From Corynebacterium sp. CNJ-954 (GTDB taxonomy: Bacteria; Actinomycetota; Actinomycetes; Mycobacteriales; Mycobacteriaceae): a stretch of DNA of 64,000 bases. The DNA is taken from the NCBI RefSeq assembly GCF_001942345.1, contig NZ_MKKI01000003.1:82208-146207 (forward strand), read 5' to 3'. This document shows positions 1-8,900 of this stretch, piece by piece. A model generated the notes under the pieces. It was given only the letters and a program-made list of their open reading frames with translations, searched no databases and was not told the DNA's origin. Within the stretch, counting starts at the first letter, position 1. Each line of letters opens with the position of its first letter. A program made the translations under genes and the position numbers.

Positions 1-13
1 GAAATGGTCAGAG

Positions 14-571
14 GTGAACGGCAAGGCAATTGCAGAAGTGACGAAAATCGTTTCAGAGGCTCACGTCGGGAGACCCGGCCAGTTGACCACGGATTGTGTC
101 AAGCAGCTTCTACAGGAGCGCGACGAGGCCCGCGCCGAGGTGGAGCGGCTGACCAGGGATCGAACTAGCAAGGAATCCTTGCCGGTTGCCCTGCCCGACC
201 CCGCCGACGTGCCGGAGGGTGAGGCGTGGCTGGTGAAAGACAGTGAGCGGAATGCGGTAGGCGTCCGAGTCGGGGCTTTCCCCACTCCGCCATGGAGCGT
301 CGTTGATCTTGACTCCGGCGGAGTAAGTCGACTCAGTGACTCCTCCGTCACCCTCGTCTCGCGCCTGGTGCCGGACACCCGCCGCGTGATCGACCGGGCC
401 GAAGACCTCGACAAGCTGCCCGTGGGCTCCATCGTGCTCGACAATGACGGCGATCCGTGTAAGAAGATCTCGGAGGGGAACTTTGAATGCGGAAGTGCAA
501 TCTTCTCCGCCGAGGGGCTGCTGCGGCTCAGCGCAGAAGTGACCGTGATCCACGAGGGGGTGACGGCATGA
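14..571 (+). CDS. Phage protein of unknown function, possibly 5'-partial
   Basis: GTG start at 14 gives 185 residues, but the frame stays open to the window edge, so the true start may lie further left. Residues about 28-48 are charged and heptad-like (ERDEARAEVERL), a short coiled coil. The middle is Pro/Asp rich. Residues about 130-170 form a compact segment (LPVGSIVLDNDGDPCKKI) of a kind seen in small actinophage proteins. No catalytic motif is visible. It is stop/start coupled (ATGA) to the next gene, which places it in the early phage operon. Function unknown. Confidence 0.6.
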   Translation: MNGKAIAEVTKIVSEAHVGRPGQLTTDCVKQLLQERDEARAEVERLTRDRTSKESLPVALPDPADVPEGEAWLVKDSERNAVGVRVGAFPTPPWSVVDLDSGGVSRLSDSSVTLVSRLVPDTRRVIDRAEDLDKLPVGSIVLDNDGDPCKKISEGNFECGSAIFSAEGLLRLSAEVTVIHEGVTA

Positions 572-876
572 CCCGCATCAAGATCACCGACCTGGAACAG
601 TTCGCCCTCGACGACCTGTGGAGGCCTTACCTCCCCCTGCACCCCGGCTACAACCCGAAGGAGTACCAGCAGTTCCGCGACGCCTACATCGGCGGCATCG
701 CCGGAACCTACGATCCCGACTTCCTCGAAGCCACCCTCCTCATGCTCCGCAAGAACCCCATTCTCGCCGGACATGCAATCGACCGCGCCCAGCGCGTCGG
801 TTACCGCATCCCCTTCTACGTGCAGCACCCTCTGGTGGACTTCCTCATCGAGCACAAGGCGGTGGCCCGACGATGA
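568..876 (+). CDS. Small phage protein of unknown function
   Basis: 102 residues. The ATG at 568 overlaps the preceding TGA (ATGA), and this start was preferred to longer frames because of the coupling. The protein is mostly alpha-helical in character, with Trp/Tyr-rich stretches (LWRPYLPLHPGY) and no signal peptide or membrane segment. I recognise no family. It belongs to a run of seven tightly overlapping small genes (14-2344) that are probably co-translated early functions. Confidence 0.6.
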   Translation: MTRIKITDLEQFALDDLWRPYLPLHPGYNPKEYQQFRDAYIGGIAGTYDPDFLEATLLMLRKNPILAGHAIDRAQRVGYRIPFYVQHPLVDFLIEHKAVARR

Positions 877-1172
877 CCCGCATCAACGACGTGGAGAAAC
901 TGATAGCCAAGATATCGCGGGGCACCGCACCGTCAATGACTTGCGCTAACGCCATTGAACGAGACGGGCACCTGCTGCCCGACCTGCCGAAACCGACCAA
1001 CAACGACCCCGACTACGCCCCCGTGTGGCAGGTAGGGGGCACGGAGTACGAGGGACAACACGACGGGTCCGTACTGATCGACACAGGCTCACCGTCTGGC
1101 CCTCTAGTCATAACCCGCCAGCAGGTCTTATTGATCCTCGCGGCATCCGAATCAAGAGGAGCACACCAATGA
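873..1172 (+). CDS. Small phage protein, first of a tandem related pair
   Basis: 99 residues; the ATG at 873 overlaps the previous stop. The pattern DLPKP, then an acidic hydrophobic middle, then a C-terminal ITRQQVLLILAA helix is repeated in the next gene (DLPEP ... LTPAQVQAIIAA). The two therefore look like diverged tandem copies. Family and function unknown. Confidence 0.6.
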   Translation: MTRINDVEKLIAKISRGTAPSMTCANAIERDGHLLPDLPKPTNNDPDYAPVWQVGGTEYEGQHDGSVLIDTGSPSGPLVITRQQVLLILAASESRGAHQ

Positions 1173-1525
1173 CCAGTGAGAAAGAACTACGGAAGATTGC
1201 CGCCGAGGAAGTCACCCGCGCCGTGTTTCACCACACACCCTTGTGGGAGGACTACCCCGAGCTGACAGAAGACGAATGGGTCCGAGTCGTCGACCTCATA
1301 TCCGACTGGCCGATCCCGGACCTGCCAGAGCCGGACAACACCTACCCCGAATGGGAGGTCGGAGACCTGTCGATCAGCCCAAGTGTGACTAACGGAAGCG
1401 TGTTTCTCGAATGGGAGGAACCATACGTCCACGCGAACGGAACGCGATTCCGGACCTTAAAACTCACCCCCGCCCAGGTGCAGGCGATCATCGCCGCGCA
1501 CTACCACCGAGAGGACCAGGAATGA
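1169..1525 (+). CDS. Small phage protein, second of a tandem related pair
   Basis: 118 residues from the ATG at 1169, with an AGAGGAG ribosome site just upstream and a 4-nt overlap with the preceding stop. Very acidic and Trp-rich in the middle (EYPEW, EWEEPYV). The C-terminal helix LTPAQVQAIIAAHY matches the end of the preceding gene. No enzymatic motif is seen, and an upstream in-frame extension to 1025 is rejected because it would overlap the neighbour almost completely. Confidence 0.6.
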   Translation: MTSEKELRKIAAEEVTRAVFHHTPLWEDYPELTEDEWVRVVDLISDWPIPDLPEPDNTYPEWEVGDLSISPSVTNGSVFLEWEEPYVHANGTRFRTLKLTPAQVQAIIAAHYHREDQE

Positions 1526-1767
1526 GCAACATCGACGACGTTGTAGCGAACGCGATTGACCCCGAGATCATCTATACGCCCGCCGAACTCGAAGCCCTGG
1601 ACCCTGACACCGTCCTCAACGACGCATCGGGCGCTGTGGACACGGCAGAAGGTATGCAGTGGGCCGTGGGCAGGGGCTGGCTCGCACCTGTCTTCCCCGC
1701 CGTGGTGGTCGCTTCGGGCGCACACCTCCGCGCCTGCCGGGAAGCACTCGAAGGAGAGACTCCATGA
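1522..1767 (+). CDS. Small phage protein of unknown function
   Basis: 81 residues; the ATG at 1522 follows an AGGACCAGGA purine stretch and overlaps the previous stop. Acidic N-terminal half (ELEALDPDTVLND) and an alanine/valine-rich C-terminal half. No family recognised. Its position in the overlapping early gene run is the only contextual clue. Confidence 0.55.
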   Translation: MSNIDDVVANAIDPEIIYTPAELEALDPDTVLNDASGAVDTAEGMQWAVGRGWLAPVFPAVVVASGAHLRACREALEGETP

Positions 1768-2144
1768 CCCCCGAGGAAGCACAGGCCCTCGAACCCGGCA
1801 CAACCCCCGGACCGTGGAAGGCCAACCACTCGCAGCACGGCGTTTCCTACGTCACCGAGCAAGAGTGGTACGGGCACATCGGCAGCGGCGAGAACGGGCA
1901 CGTTGAGGCCGAGTACACCCCAGCAGACGCGGACCTCATTGCCGCTGCCCCGGACATGCGCGCCACCATCGCCGCACAGACGTGGGAGTACGGGGTAGAG
2001 CGGAGTGACCGTGGCGGTCCCCCGTACACGGTGTGGTACGAGAGCGAGCACGCCGCCCGACAGGCCACGCAGCGGCCCCACCTGGTCGACCGGGACGCCC
2101 GCCTCGTTCGTCGTCCTGTCGGCCCCGTAGAGGTGGTGGAGTGA
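1764..2144 (+). CDS. Ead/Ea22-like small phage protein
   Basis: 126 residues from the ATG at 1764, preceded by AAGGAGAG. It contains the recurrent small-phage-protein pattern TPGPWKA near residue 14 and DADLIAAAPDMRATIAAQ near residue 53, seen in Ead/Ea22-type proteins of many temperate phages. The biochemical role of these proteins is not established. The C-terminus is basic (DRDARLVRRPVG). It overlaps the next gene by 4 nt. Confidence 0.55.
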   Translation: MTPEEAQALEPGTTPGPWKANHSQHGVSYVTEQEWYGHIGSGENGHVEAEYTPADADLIAAAPDMRATIAAQTWEYGVERSDRGGPPYTVWYESEHAARQATQRPHLVDRDARLVRRPVGPVEVVE

Positions 2145-2344
2145 TCGACTACCTAGACGCTGACCGACTCGTGCAGATCGGGCGGGTTCAGAAGTTCATC
2201 GCAAAGATCAACGAGGAGATTGACCCCACTTGGGACACGCTGCGGTTTGAGTGGCGGCTTGTGGACGATGACACGCGGGAAGTTTTGGCGCGGGGGGATT
2301 TTGGTGAACGACCCGAACTCGGACCAGAAAAGGAGAACGGATGA
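2141..2344 (+). CDS. Small phage protein of unknown function
   Basis: 67 residues starting at GTG 2141, overlapping the previous TGA; AGGTGGTGGA upstream serves as ribosome site. Highly charged, with one predicted amphipathic segment (VQIGRVQKFIAKINEEI). The 3' end supplies the GGAGAACGG ribosome site for the phosphoesterase that follows. No family recognised. Confidence 0.5.
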   Translation: MIDYLDADRLVQIGRVQKFIAKINEEIDPTWDTLRFEWRLVDDDTREVLARGDFGERPELGPEKENG

Positions 2345-2952
2345 CTGACTGGTTCACAGCAGACCTACACCTCGGACACGAAGCCGTGGCGAGCATTCGC
2401 GACATGTCCAACGATGAACACACCGCCACCATCTACGAGAACCTGGTAAGCGCCACCAACAGCGGAGACCGTCTATTCATCCTCGGAGACCTTGTTAGCG
2501 GATTCGAAACCCCAGAAGACGAGATACAACGCGTCGCCCGCCTAGCTATGACGATGAACCGCTACAACGTCAAAGTGCATGTAATCGCCGGGAACCACGA
2601 CTGCATCCACCCCAAGCGCAGCAAAGCGCACCGGTACCTCTACGGATACTCCTACGTCGTGGACAGTGTCGCCAGCGCGGGAACCCTGAAGATAGCCGGG
2701 CAGCGCGCAGTGCTTAGCCACTACCCGTACGACGGCGACCACACAGGCGAAGACCGCGACATCCAATGGCGTGCAAGAGACCTCGGAGCGCCGATCATCC
2801 ACGGACACACCCACGCCTCGGAGCCGGTGTCGTGGTCACGGCAGGGGACACTGCAAATCTGCGTCAGCCTTGACGCTTGGGATATGCGCCCGGTCAGCAA
2901 GGACGAACTGGCGCGACTGATTGAACGAAACCAGAAGAAGGAGAACGGATGA
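2341..2952 (+). CDS. Calcineurin-like metallophosphoesterase
   Basis: 203 residues with the ordered metal-binding motifs of the calcineurin-like phosphoesterase fold: DLHLGH (residues 8-13), GDL (about 49), GNHDC (about 85) and HGHTH (about 150). These residues coordinate two metal ions in the family. Substrate cannot be told from sequence; phage members are usually assigned to nucleic-acid or nucleotide processing, but only by inference. The length fits a single-domain enzyme. The start overlaps the previous stop and the end overlaps the next start, so it is embedded in the early operon. Confidence 0.85.
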   Translation: MTDWFTADLHLGHEAVASIRDMSNDEHTATIYENLVSATNSGDRLFILGDLVSGFETPEDEIQRVARLAMTMNRYNVKVHVIAGNHDCIHPKRSKAHRYLYGYSYVVDSVASAGTLKIAGQRAVLSHYPYDGDHTGEDRDIQWRARDLGAPIIHGHTHASEPVSWSRQGTLQICVSLDAWDMRPVSKDELARLIERNQKKENG

Positions 2953-3215
2953 CGCCACTACGATTACACCGTCCGCCACCCGGGTACTGGTGGGACGTGC
3001 GAGACAACCGACCACGATCAGTCACGATTCGGGCATACGAGCGCATGTCCGGCATCTTCCGCACCGCGCACGTCGCCTACTTCGAGTCCGAACTATGCAC
3101 CCTCGGACCAAAAGCAGAAGACACCGCATGGCAGTGGACCAAGGACTTCTACGACGCGAAGACTAAACCGTCGCCAGGGATCATCTACACAACAACACCT
3201 CCGAAGGAGAACTAG
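2949..3215 (+). CDS. Small phage protein of unknown function
   Basis: 88 residues; the ATG at 2949 overlaps the preceding stop and has GAAGGAGAACGG upstream. The N-terminus LHRPPPGYWWDVRDN resembles the PPKGYYWKVK start of the gene at 9283, suggesting a small shared domain type. A Tyr/Trp-rich middle, no membrane segment, no catalytic motif. The last codons (PKEN) provide the AAGGAGAAC ribosome site for thyX. Confidence 0.55.
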   Translation: MTPLRLHRPPPGYWWDVRDNRPRSVTIRAYERMSGIFRTAHVAYFESELCTLGPKAEDTAWQWTKDFYDAKTKPSPGIIYTTTPPKEN

Positions 3216-3950
3216 TTGAACATTGTCACCCCGAAGATTGAGCTGATCGCATCAACACAGCTCACCAACACGCAGACAGGCGGGACCGTGATCGAGGAGC
3301 TGATGAACCTCGACCCGTCCGCCACAGACGGGGAAAGCCTCGTCGAGTACGCCGGACGCGGCTGCTACGAGTCTTGGGGAAAGCCAAACCCGAAGACCGC
3401 GCACAACCCCGACTACATCCGCCGCACAGCGTTCGACATGCAGCACGGCAGCATCCTCGAACACGCAAGCGTCACCCTCCGGTTCTCCGGTGTGTCCCGC
3501 GCATGGCTCACCGAGATGGAACGCCACCGGCACCTGTCCTGGTCCGTCGCATCACAACGCTACATCGACGCAAACACGTTCGGCGTGGTCGTCCCGCCCG
3601 CCGTCCGCGACTACGCGAAAAACGATGAATCATACATCGAGAGTTACGGAATTGAAATTGACGAAGCCCTGAACGCCTACAACGAATGGGTTGATGAACT
3701 CGCCAACTACGGCGGACTTCCCCGCAAGCAAGCCCGCGAGGCCGCCCGCAGCGTTCTCCCCAACTGCCTCGAAACCCGAGGCGTCGTCACCGGAAACCTC
3801 CGCGCATGGTCCACCATCCTCCCACTCCGCGCACACCCCACAGCCGACGCCGAGATGCAAGAAGTCTCCATGCTCATCCTCGACACAATCCATCCCGTAG
3901 CCCCCACCATCACCAACCACATCCGCCAACAGATCAAGGAGCACGCATGA
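3216..3950 (+). CDS. thyX: Flavin-dependent thymidylate synthase ThyX
   Basis: 244 residues. Makes dTMP from dUMP using methylene-tetrahydrofolate, FAD and NADPH in the cytoplasm. The family signature RHRX7S is present as RHRHLSWSVAS (about residue 104), followed by QRY. A second conserved Arg-rich helix (QAREAARSVLPNCLETRGVVTGNLR, in two parts) carries the usual substrate-binding region. It starts with TTG, directly behind AAGGAGAACTAG, which sets the start. Length is normal for the family. Together with nrdE and nrdI it forms a phage deoxynucleotide supply module. Confidence 0.93.
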   Translation: MNIVTPKIELIASTQLTNTQTGGTVIEELMNLDPSATDGESLVEYAGRGCYESWGKPNPKTAHNPDYIRRTAFDMQHGSILEHASVTLRFSGVSRAWLTEMERHRHLSWSVASQRYIDANTFGVVVPPAVRDYAKNDESYIESYGIEIDEALNAYNEWVDELANYGGLPRKQAREAARSVLPNCLETRGVVTGNLRAWSTILPLRAHPTADAEMQEVSMLILDTIHPVAPTITNHIRQQIKEHA

Positions 3951-4264
3951 ACCTACTCAAACGAATCAGCGGCCTATTCCGCACCGGCACCCACGACCCC
4001 GTAGACCACATCGGCTACGGGGTTCTTCAATACACGCTCGAAACCATGGACGATGACGGGGAATACACCCTCGACACCGTGCAAATCACCGGGCACCTGT
4101 TCCGAGACCGGGGCATGGTCACCGTCCTCGACAAAGACGACCTGCGTGTGAGCATCCCGGACGACAACATCGACTGCATCATCTGCGGGGATGATGAGGA
4201 TCATCTGCGGGATGTGGCGATGGATGTGGAGTTGCAGCGGATGGCGGGTGGTGAGGCTGACTAG
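3947..4264 (+). CDS. Acidic phage protein of unknown function
   Basis: 105 residues; the ATG at 3947 overlaps the thyX stop, with AAGGAGCACGC upstream. The first 12 residues are basic/hydrophobic (MNLLKRISGLF), the remainder strongly acidic, with a DxDxCIICGDDED stretch containing a CxxC pair near residue 80. No family recognised. Translationally coupled to thyX and to the resolvase gene. Confidence 0.55.
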   Translation: MNLLKRISGLFRTGTHDPVDHIGYGVLQYTLETMDDDGEYTLDTVQITGHLFRDRGMVTVLDKDDLRVSIPDDNIDCIICGDDEDHLRDVAMDVELQRMAGGEAD

Positions 4265-4694
4265 CTTCAGCGTTGAGGGGGTACCAAGACCTCAAGGTTC
4301 GAAGAAAAATGTCGGCGGGGGCAGGTTCATTGAAGCGTCGAAGTACCTACCGGAGTGGCGCAAAGCGGTAGTCGGGGCGGCGAGGGAGGCGCACAAGGGG
4401 GAGCCACTACAGGGCGCGGTGACCGTTGAGGCTGTGTTCGTGTTCCCCCGACCCAAAGCGCTGAAGCCACATCAGGACGCCCCGCCGCACACCAGCGCCC
4501 CGGATGGTGACAAGTTAGCGCGAGCCGTCGGTGATGCGCTCACCATCGCCCACGTGGTGGGGGATGACGCGCAGATAGACACATGGCGAATCCACAAGAG
4601 GCGAGCCAAGCCCGGGGAAAACCCCGGAGCACACATCACAGTAACCCCCGCACAGTCGGGGGATTTTTCATACCCAAACGAGGAGAACAATTGA
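4251..4694 (+). CDS. RusA-like Holliday junction resolvase
   Basis: 147 residues from GTG 4251; the neighbouring GTG at 4248 is an alternative. The RusA family pattern is visible: an N-terminal beta strand with GVPRPQGSKK, a central VEAVFVFPRPKA, then DGDKLARAVGDALT and DDAQI, corresponding to the acidic metal-binding residues of RusA-type endonucleases. These enzymes cut four-way junctions during phage recombination and genome maturation. The start overlaps the preceding gene by 14 nt and the end overlaps the methyltransferase start, so the three are co-translated. Confidence 0.75.
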   Translation: MRLTSFSVEGVPRPQGSKKNVGGGRFIEASKYLPEWRKAVVGAAREAHKGEPLQGAVTVEAVFVFPRPKALKPHQDAPPHTSAPDGDKLARAVGDALTIAHVVGDDAQIDTWRIHKRRAKPGENPGAHITVTPAQSGDFSYPNEENN

Positions 4695-5890
4695 ACAACG
4701 TCGAAATCCGCCACGGGGATTGCCTGACCATTCTCCGAGACCTCCCCGACAACAGCGTCGATTCAGTCGTCACCGATCCTCCGTATGGCCTGTCGAACAC
4801 GAAGCCCGCTCAGGTGGCGGATGTACTCGCCGCGTGGGTAACTGGCGACACTGAGGCCGTGCCCGCTAAGCGTGGCGGGTTCATGGGCAAGGACTGGGAC
4901 AGTTTCGTCCCGCCGCCCGCCGTGTGGGCCGAGTGCCTGCGCGTGTTGAAGCCCGGCGGGCACATGGCCGTGTTCGCCGGGGCGCGGACGCAGGACTTGA
5001 TGGGCCTGTCTATTCGCCTGGCAGGATTCGAGATCAGAGACACCCTGGGGTGGGTGTACGGTTCAGGTTTTCCGAAGTCCATGGACGTATCCAAGGCGAT
5101 CGAGTCCACCCTCACCACGGGTAAGAGCAATTCCCGGAGCCTGCGACAGACTGAGCAGGACGGCGATGGTGAGGCGTACACGCTGACCGGAAAGAACAAC
5201 GGCATCATGGGGGAGACGCGAACCTATGAGCGCAAGCAGTTCTCCCCCGCGACGGACGCCGCTAAGCAGTGGGACGGTTGGGGCACTGCTCTAAAGCCCG
5301 CGATTGAGCCGATCATCCTGGCGCGTAAGCCTCTGGATGGGACGGTTGCGGCGAATGTGTTGGCGCATGGTGTCGGTGGGCTGAACATTGATGCGAGCAG
5401 GGTTGGGATGAGTGATGCTGATCGTGAAGCGGCGAAGGTTCCGCAGCCTGTACAGCACAACGATGCTAGGGCTGTCTATCAGATGGGCACGGGTGAGGGG
5501 CGCAATGGTGCGACGTTTGAGCCTGCCCCTGCTGGTCGTTTTCCGGCGAATGTGTTGCTGGATGAGCACGCCGCCGCAGAAATGGACGAACAGAGCGATG
5601 CCGCGTCCCGGTTCTTCCCAGTGTTTAAGTACCAGGCGAAGGCACCGAAGCGTGAACGTCCCGTGATCGTGCGTGAGGACGGCACGAAGATCGCGCACCC
5701 CACCGTAAAGCCCGTAGCGCTCATGGAGTGGTTGGTCACGCTCATCACCCCGGAGGGTGGCGCCACTCTCGACCCGTTCGCGGGGACCGGCACCACCCTG
5801 CAAGCCGCACGGGACAAGGGATTCAGCGCTATCGGCGTCGAACAGGACGAAGACTACATCGCACTGATCGAACAGCGTCTCGCCGCCTAA
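4691..5890 (+). CDS. DNA methyltransferase (N6-adenine/N4-cytosine, beta class)
   Basis: 399 residues beginning at TTG 4691 behind GAGGAGAACAA; longer in-frame starts would run through rusA. The order of motifs is beta-class: catalytic DPPYGLS near residue 25, a long middle that should hold the target-recognition domain, then HPTVKP and the AdoMet-binding LDPFAGTGTT near residue 360. The DPPY form is typical of adenine methylation, though N4-cytosine cannot be excluded. No restriction endonuclease is adjacent, so it is an orphan enzyme. Codon usage changes inside the gene: the region about 5300-5600 is G/T-rich, the ends A/C-rich. Confidence 0.88.
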   Translation: MNNVEIRHGDCLTILRDLPDNSVDSVVTDPPYGLSNTKPAQVADVLAAWVTGDTEAVPAKRGGFMGKDWDSFVPPPAVWAECLRVLKPGGHMAVFAGARTQDLMGLSIRLAGFEIRDTLGWVYGSGFPKSMDVSKAIESTLTTGKSNSRSLRQTEQDGDGEAYTLTGKNNGIMGETRTYERKQFSPATDAAKQWDGWGTALKPAIEPIILARKPLDGTVAANVLAHGVGGLNIDASRVGMSDADREAAKVPQPVQHNDARAVYQMGTGEGRNGATFEPAPAGRFPANVLLDEHAAAEMDEQSDAASRFFPVFKYQAKAPKRERPVIVREDGTKIAHPTVKPVALMEWLVTLITPEGGATLDPFAGTGTTLQAARDKGFSAIGVEQDEDYIALIEQRLAA

Positions 5891-5971
5891 CTGCCGATAT
5901 TGAGCGCGTGCGACGCTCCACAACCCCCGCTCGCACATTATGCGGGGCATATAACCATGCAAGGAGATAGC

Positions 5972-8900
5972 TTGACTGACACCACATACGAAAACCTCAA
6001 CGCCGAAGTGAACCTCCTCGGCCCCGACGGAAAACTGCAACTCCACAAAGACCACGAAGCCGCCCGCGCCTACCACATCGAACACGTCAACCAGAACACC
6101 GTGTTCTTCCACGACCTCGAAGAAAAAACCCGCTACCTCGTGGACAACAACCTGTGGGACCGGGAAACCGTCGAAACGTTCGAACCGTACCAGTTCAAGG
6201 CACTGTTCAAGCAGGCGTACAAGCACAAGGCCAGGTTCTCGTCCTACCTCGGCGCGGTGAAGAACTACATGTCTTACGCGCTGAAGACGGAGGACGGTCA
6301 GCGGTACTACGAGCGGTACGAGGACCGTGTAGTGATGACCGCTATCGACGTGTCGGGCGGAGACTATCAGCTCGCGTCGGATCTCGTGGACGCGATCATC
6401 ACGGGACGGTTCCAGCCAGCAACACCAACGTTCCTCAACGCGGGGCGCGCACGCGGCGGGGAGCGAGTGTCGTGCTTCCTGCTGGACGCACAGGACAATA
6501 TGGAATCCATCGGCCGCCTCCAGAACAGCGCCTTGCAGCTATCAAAGCGAGGCGGGGGAGTGGGAATCAACCTCACGAACCTCCGAGAGTCTGGCGCTCC
6601 GATTCAAGATGTTCCCGGACAGTCGTCGGGCCTCGTCCCGGTGATGAAGATCCTCGAAACAGAGTTCCGGTACGCGAACCAGCTTGGGCAGCGTCAGGGC
6701 GCGGGTGCAGTGTACGTGTCGGCGCACCATCCCGACATCCTCCAAGTCCTCGACACGAAAAAGGAGAACGCGGACGAGGCAATCCGCATCAAGACGCTCA
6801 GTATCGGCGTGGTCGTCCCCGACATCACGTTCGAGCTGGCGAAGGCTAACGACGACATGTACCTGTTCAGCCCCTACGACGTGGAACGAGTCGAAGGGAA
6901 GCCTTTTAGCGAGTGTGACATCACCGCCCGATACCGCGACTGGGTGGATGACGACCGGATCACGAAGCGGAAGATCAACGCACGGTCACTGTTCGCTCGT
7001 ATCGCGGAAGTGCAGTTCGAATCCGGATACCCGTACCTTTTATTCTCTGATGTGGCGTCACGCGCCAACCCGATGAAGCACGTTGGACGAATCCAGATGT
7101 CCAACCTCTGCGTGGCGCCTGAAACGCTTCTGCTTACCCGGTCAGGCAATGTTCCGATTGCGGGACTGGCGGGTCAGGACGTTGAAGTGTGGAACGGCGA
7201 AGAATGGTCACTGTCCAGGGTTGAGCAGACAGGTCAGGACCAATCACTAATCACCGTCGATTTTGACAACGGTGCGTCGATGGATGTCACTCCGTACCAC
7301 AAGTTCTACGTCAAGACAGGGTACGGAAACCGCAAGGTCGTTGAGACCCGAGCAGGTGAACTGAAGCCAGGAGACATGATCGACAAGTTCAGCCTGCCCG
7401 TGGTGGACAACGCGGGGGCGCCCGACTTCCCATACGCCTACACGGCCGGACTCCACAGCGCAGACGGCACCTACGGGGTCAACGGAGCGCCAATACTCCG
7501 CCTCTACCCCGGAAAGACCCACCTGGGCGATCATATCGAGTACAAGTCCAGCTCGCTAAAGCCAGATGCGATCGGAAGGGTTTCATACGTGCTTCACGAG
7601 GAAACCCCTAGGAAGTACGTCGTCCCGGACTCCTCCTACTCATTGAAGAGTCGTCTGGAATGGCTTGCAGGAATGCTAGATGGAGACGGTTGGGGCAATG
7701 GGAAGGTCGGTCTTCAGATCGGGTCGATCCACCCCGAGTTCCTTGAGGATATCCGCATCATGCTCACTGAGATGGGAGTGTCGTCACGGTGGAAGAAGGT
7801 GCGGGACGCCGGGAGGACAAGGTTCAAGCCAGATCAGAAGGAGTACGAGACGCAGACTGCGTATCGCCTCATCATTAGTGGAACCGAGTCGCAGACTCTC
7901 TGCAAGCTCGGACTCCCCACCCATAGGGTCATCGTGGAGGAAGTGGACCATCAGCGTGCCGCCAACGGATATATCAGAGTCGAAAGCATTACCGATGAAG
8001 GTCGTGTTGACGACACGTATTGTCTGAACGAGCCGAAGCGACACAAGGTGATCTTCAACGGAGTGCAGACCGGCAACTGTTCCGAGATCATGCAGGTGCA
8101 AACCCCCTCGGTGTTGAACGATGACCTGTCGTACAAGACGGTCGGGCATGACATCTCCTGCAACCTCGGATCGTTCAACATGCGGAAGATGCTGGACTTG
8201 TCCACGGACGAGTTCACGGACACGGTGATTGCCGCAACCCGGGCGCTGGATCAGGTGTCACGCACGACGAGTATTGATTCGGTGCCGTCTGTTCGCAAGG
8301 GTAACGAGGACTCGCACAGTATCGGCCTGGGGCAGATGAACTGGCACGGTGCGTTGGGTGACCTAGGGATCGAATACGGGTCGCCGGAGTCGTTGCGGAT
8401 ACTGGACCGGTACATGGCGCGTGTGACGTGGGCGGCGATGCTCGCTAGTACGCAGTTGGCGAAGGAGTACGGTCAGCACGCCTGGTTTGACGGGTGCGAG
8501 TACGACACAGGGGAGTGGTTCGAGCGTGTGGCGTACCCGAAGTGCGATGAGTTCGGGGACGATCTGACGATCCTCGGGGATCTGACCGCGCCGACGCGTG
8601 CGGAGTGGGACATGCTGCGGATCGAGGTGAGCAGGTATGGGATGGCGAATGCGTATTTGCAGGCGATTCCGCCGACCGGTTCGATCTCGTACATCAACCA
8701 TTCCACGTCAAGCATTCACCCGGTTCCCTCCGGGGTCGAGATCCGCAAGGAGGGCAAGCTCGGTCGCGTGTACTACCCGCAGCCGCACCTGACGAACGAG
8801 AACGCGCACCTGTTCCAGTCAGCATCAACGATCGGCTACAAGAAGCTCGTGGACACGTATGCGGTGTCGCAGCATTGGGTGGATCAGGGGCAGTCGATGA

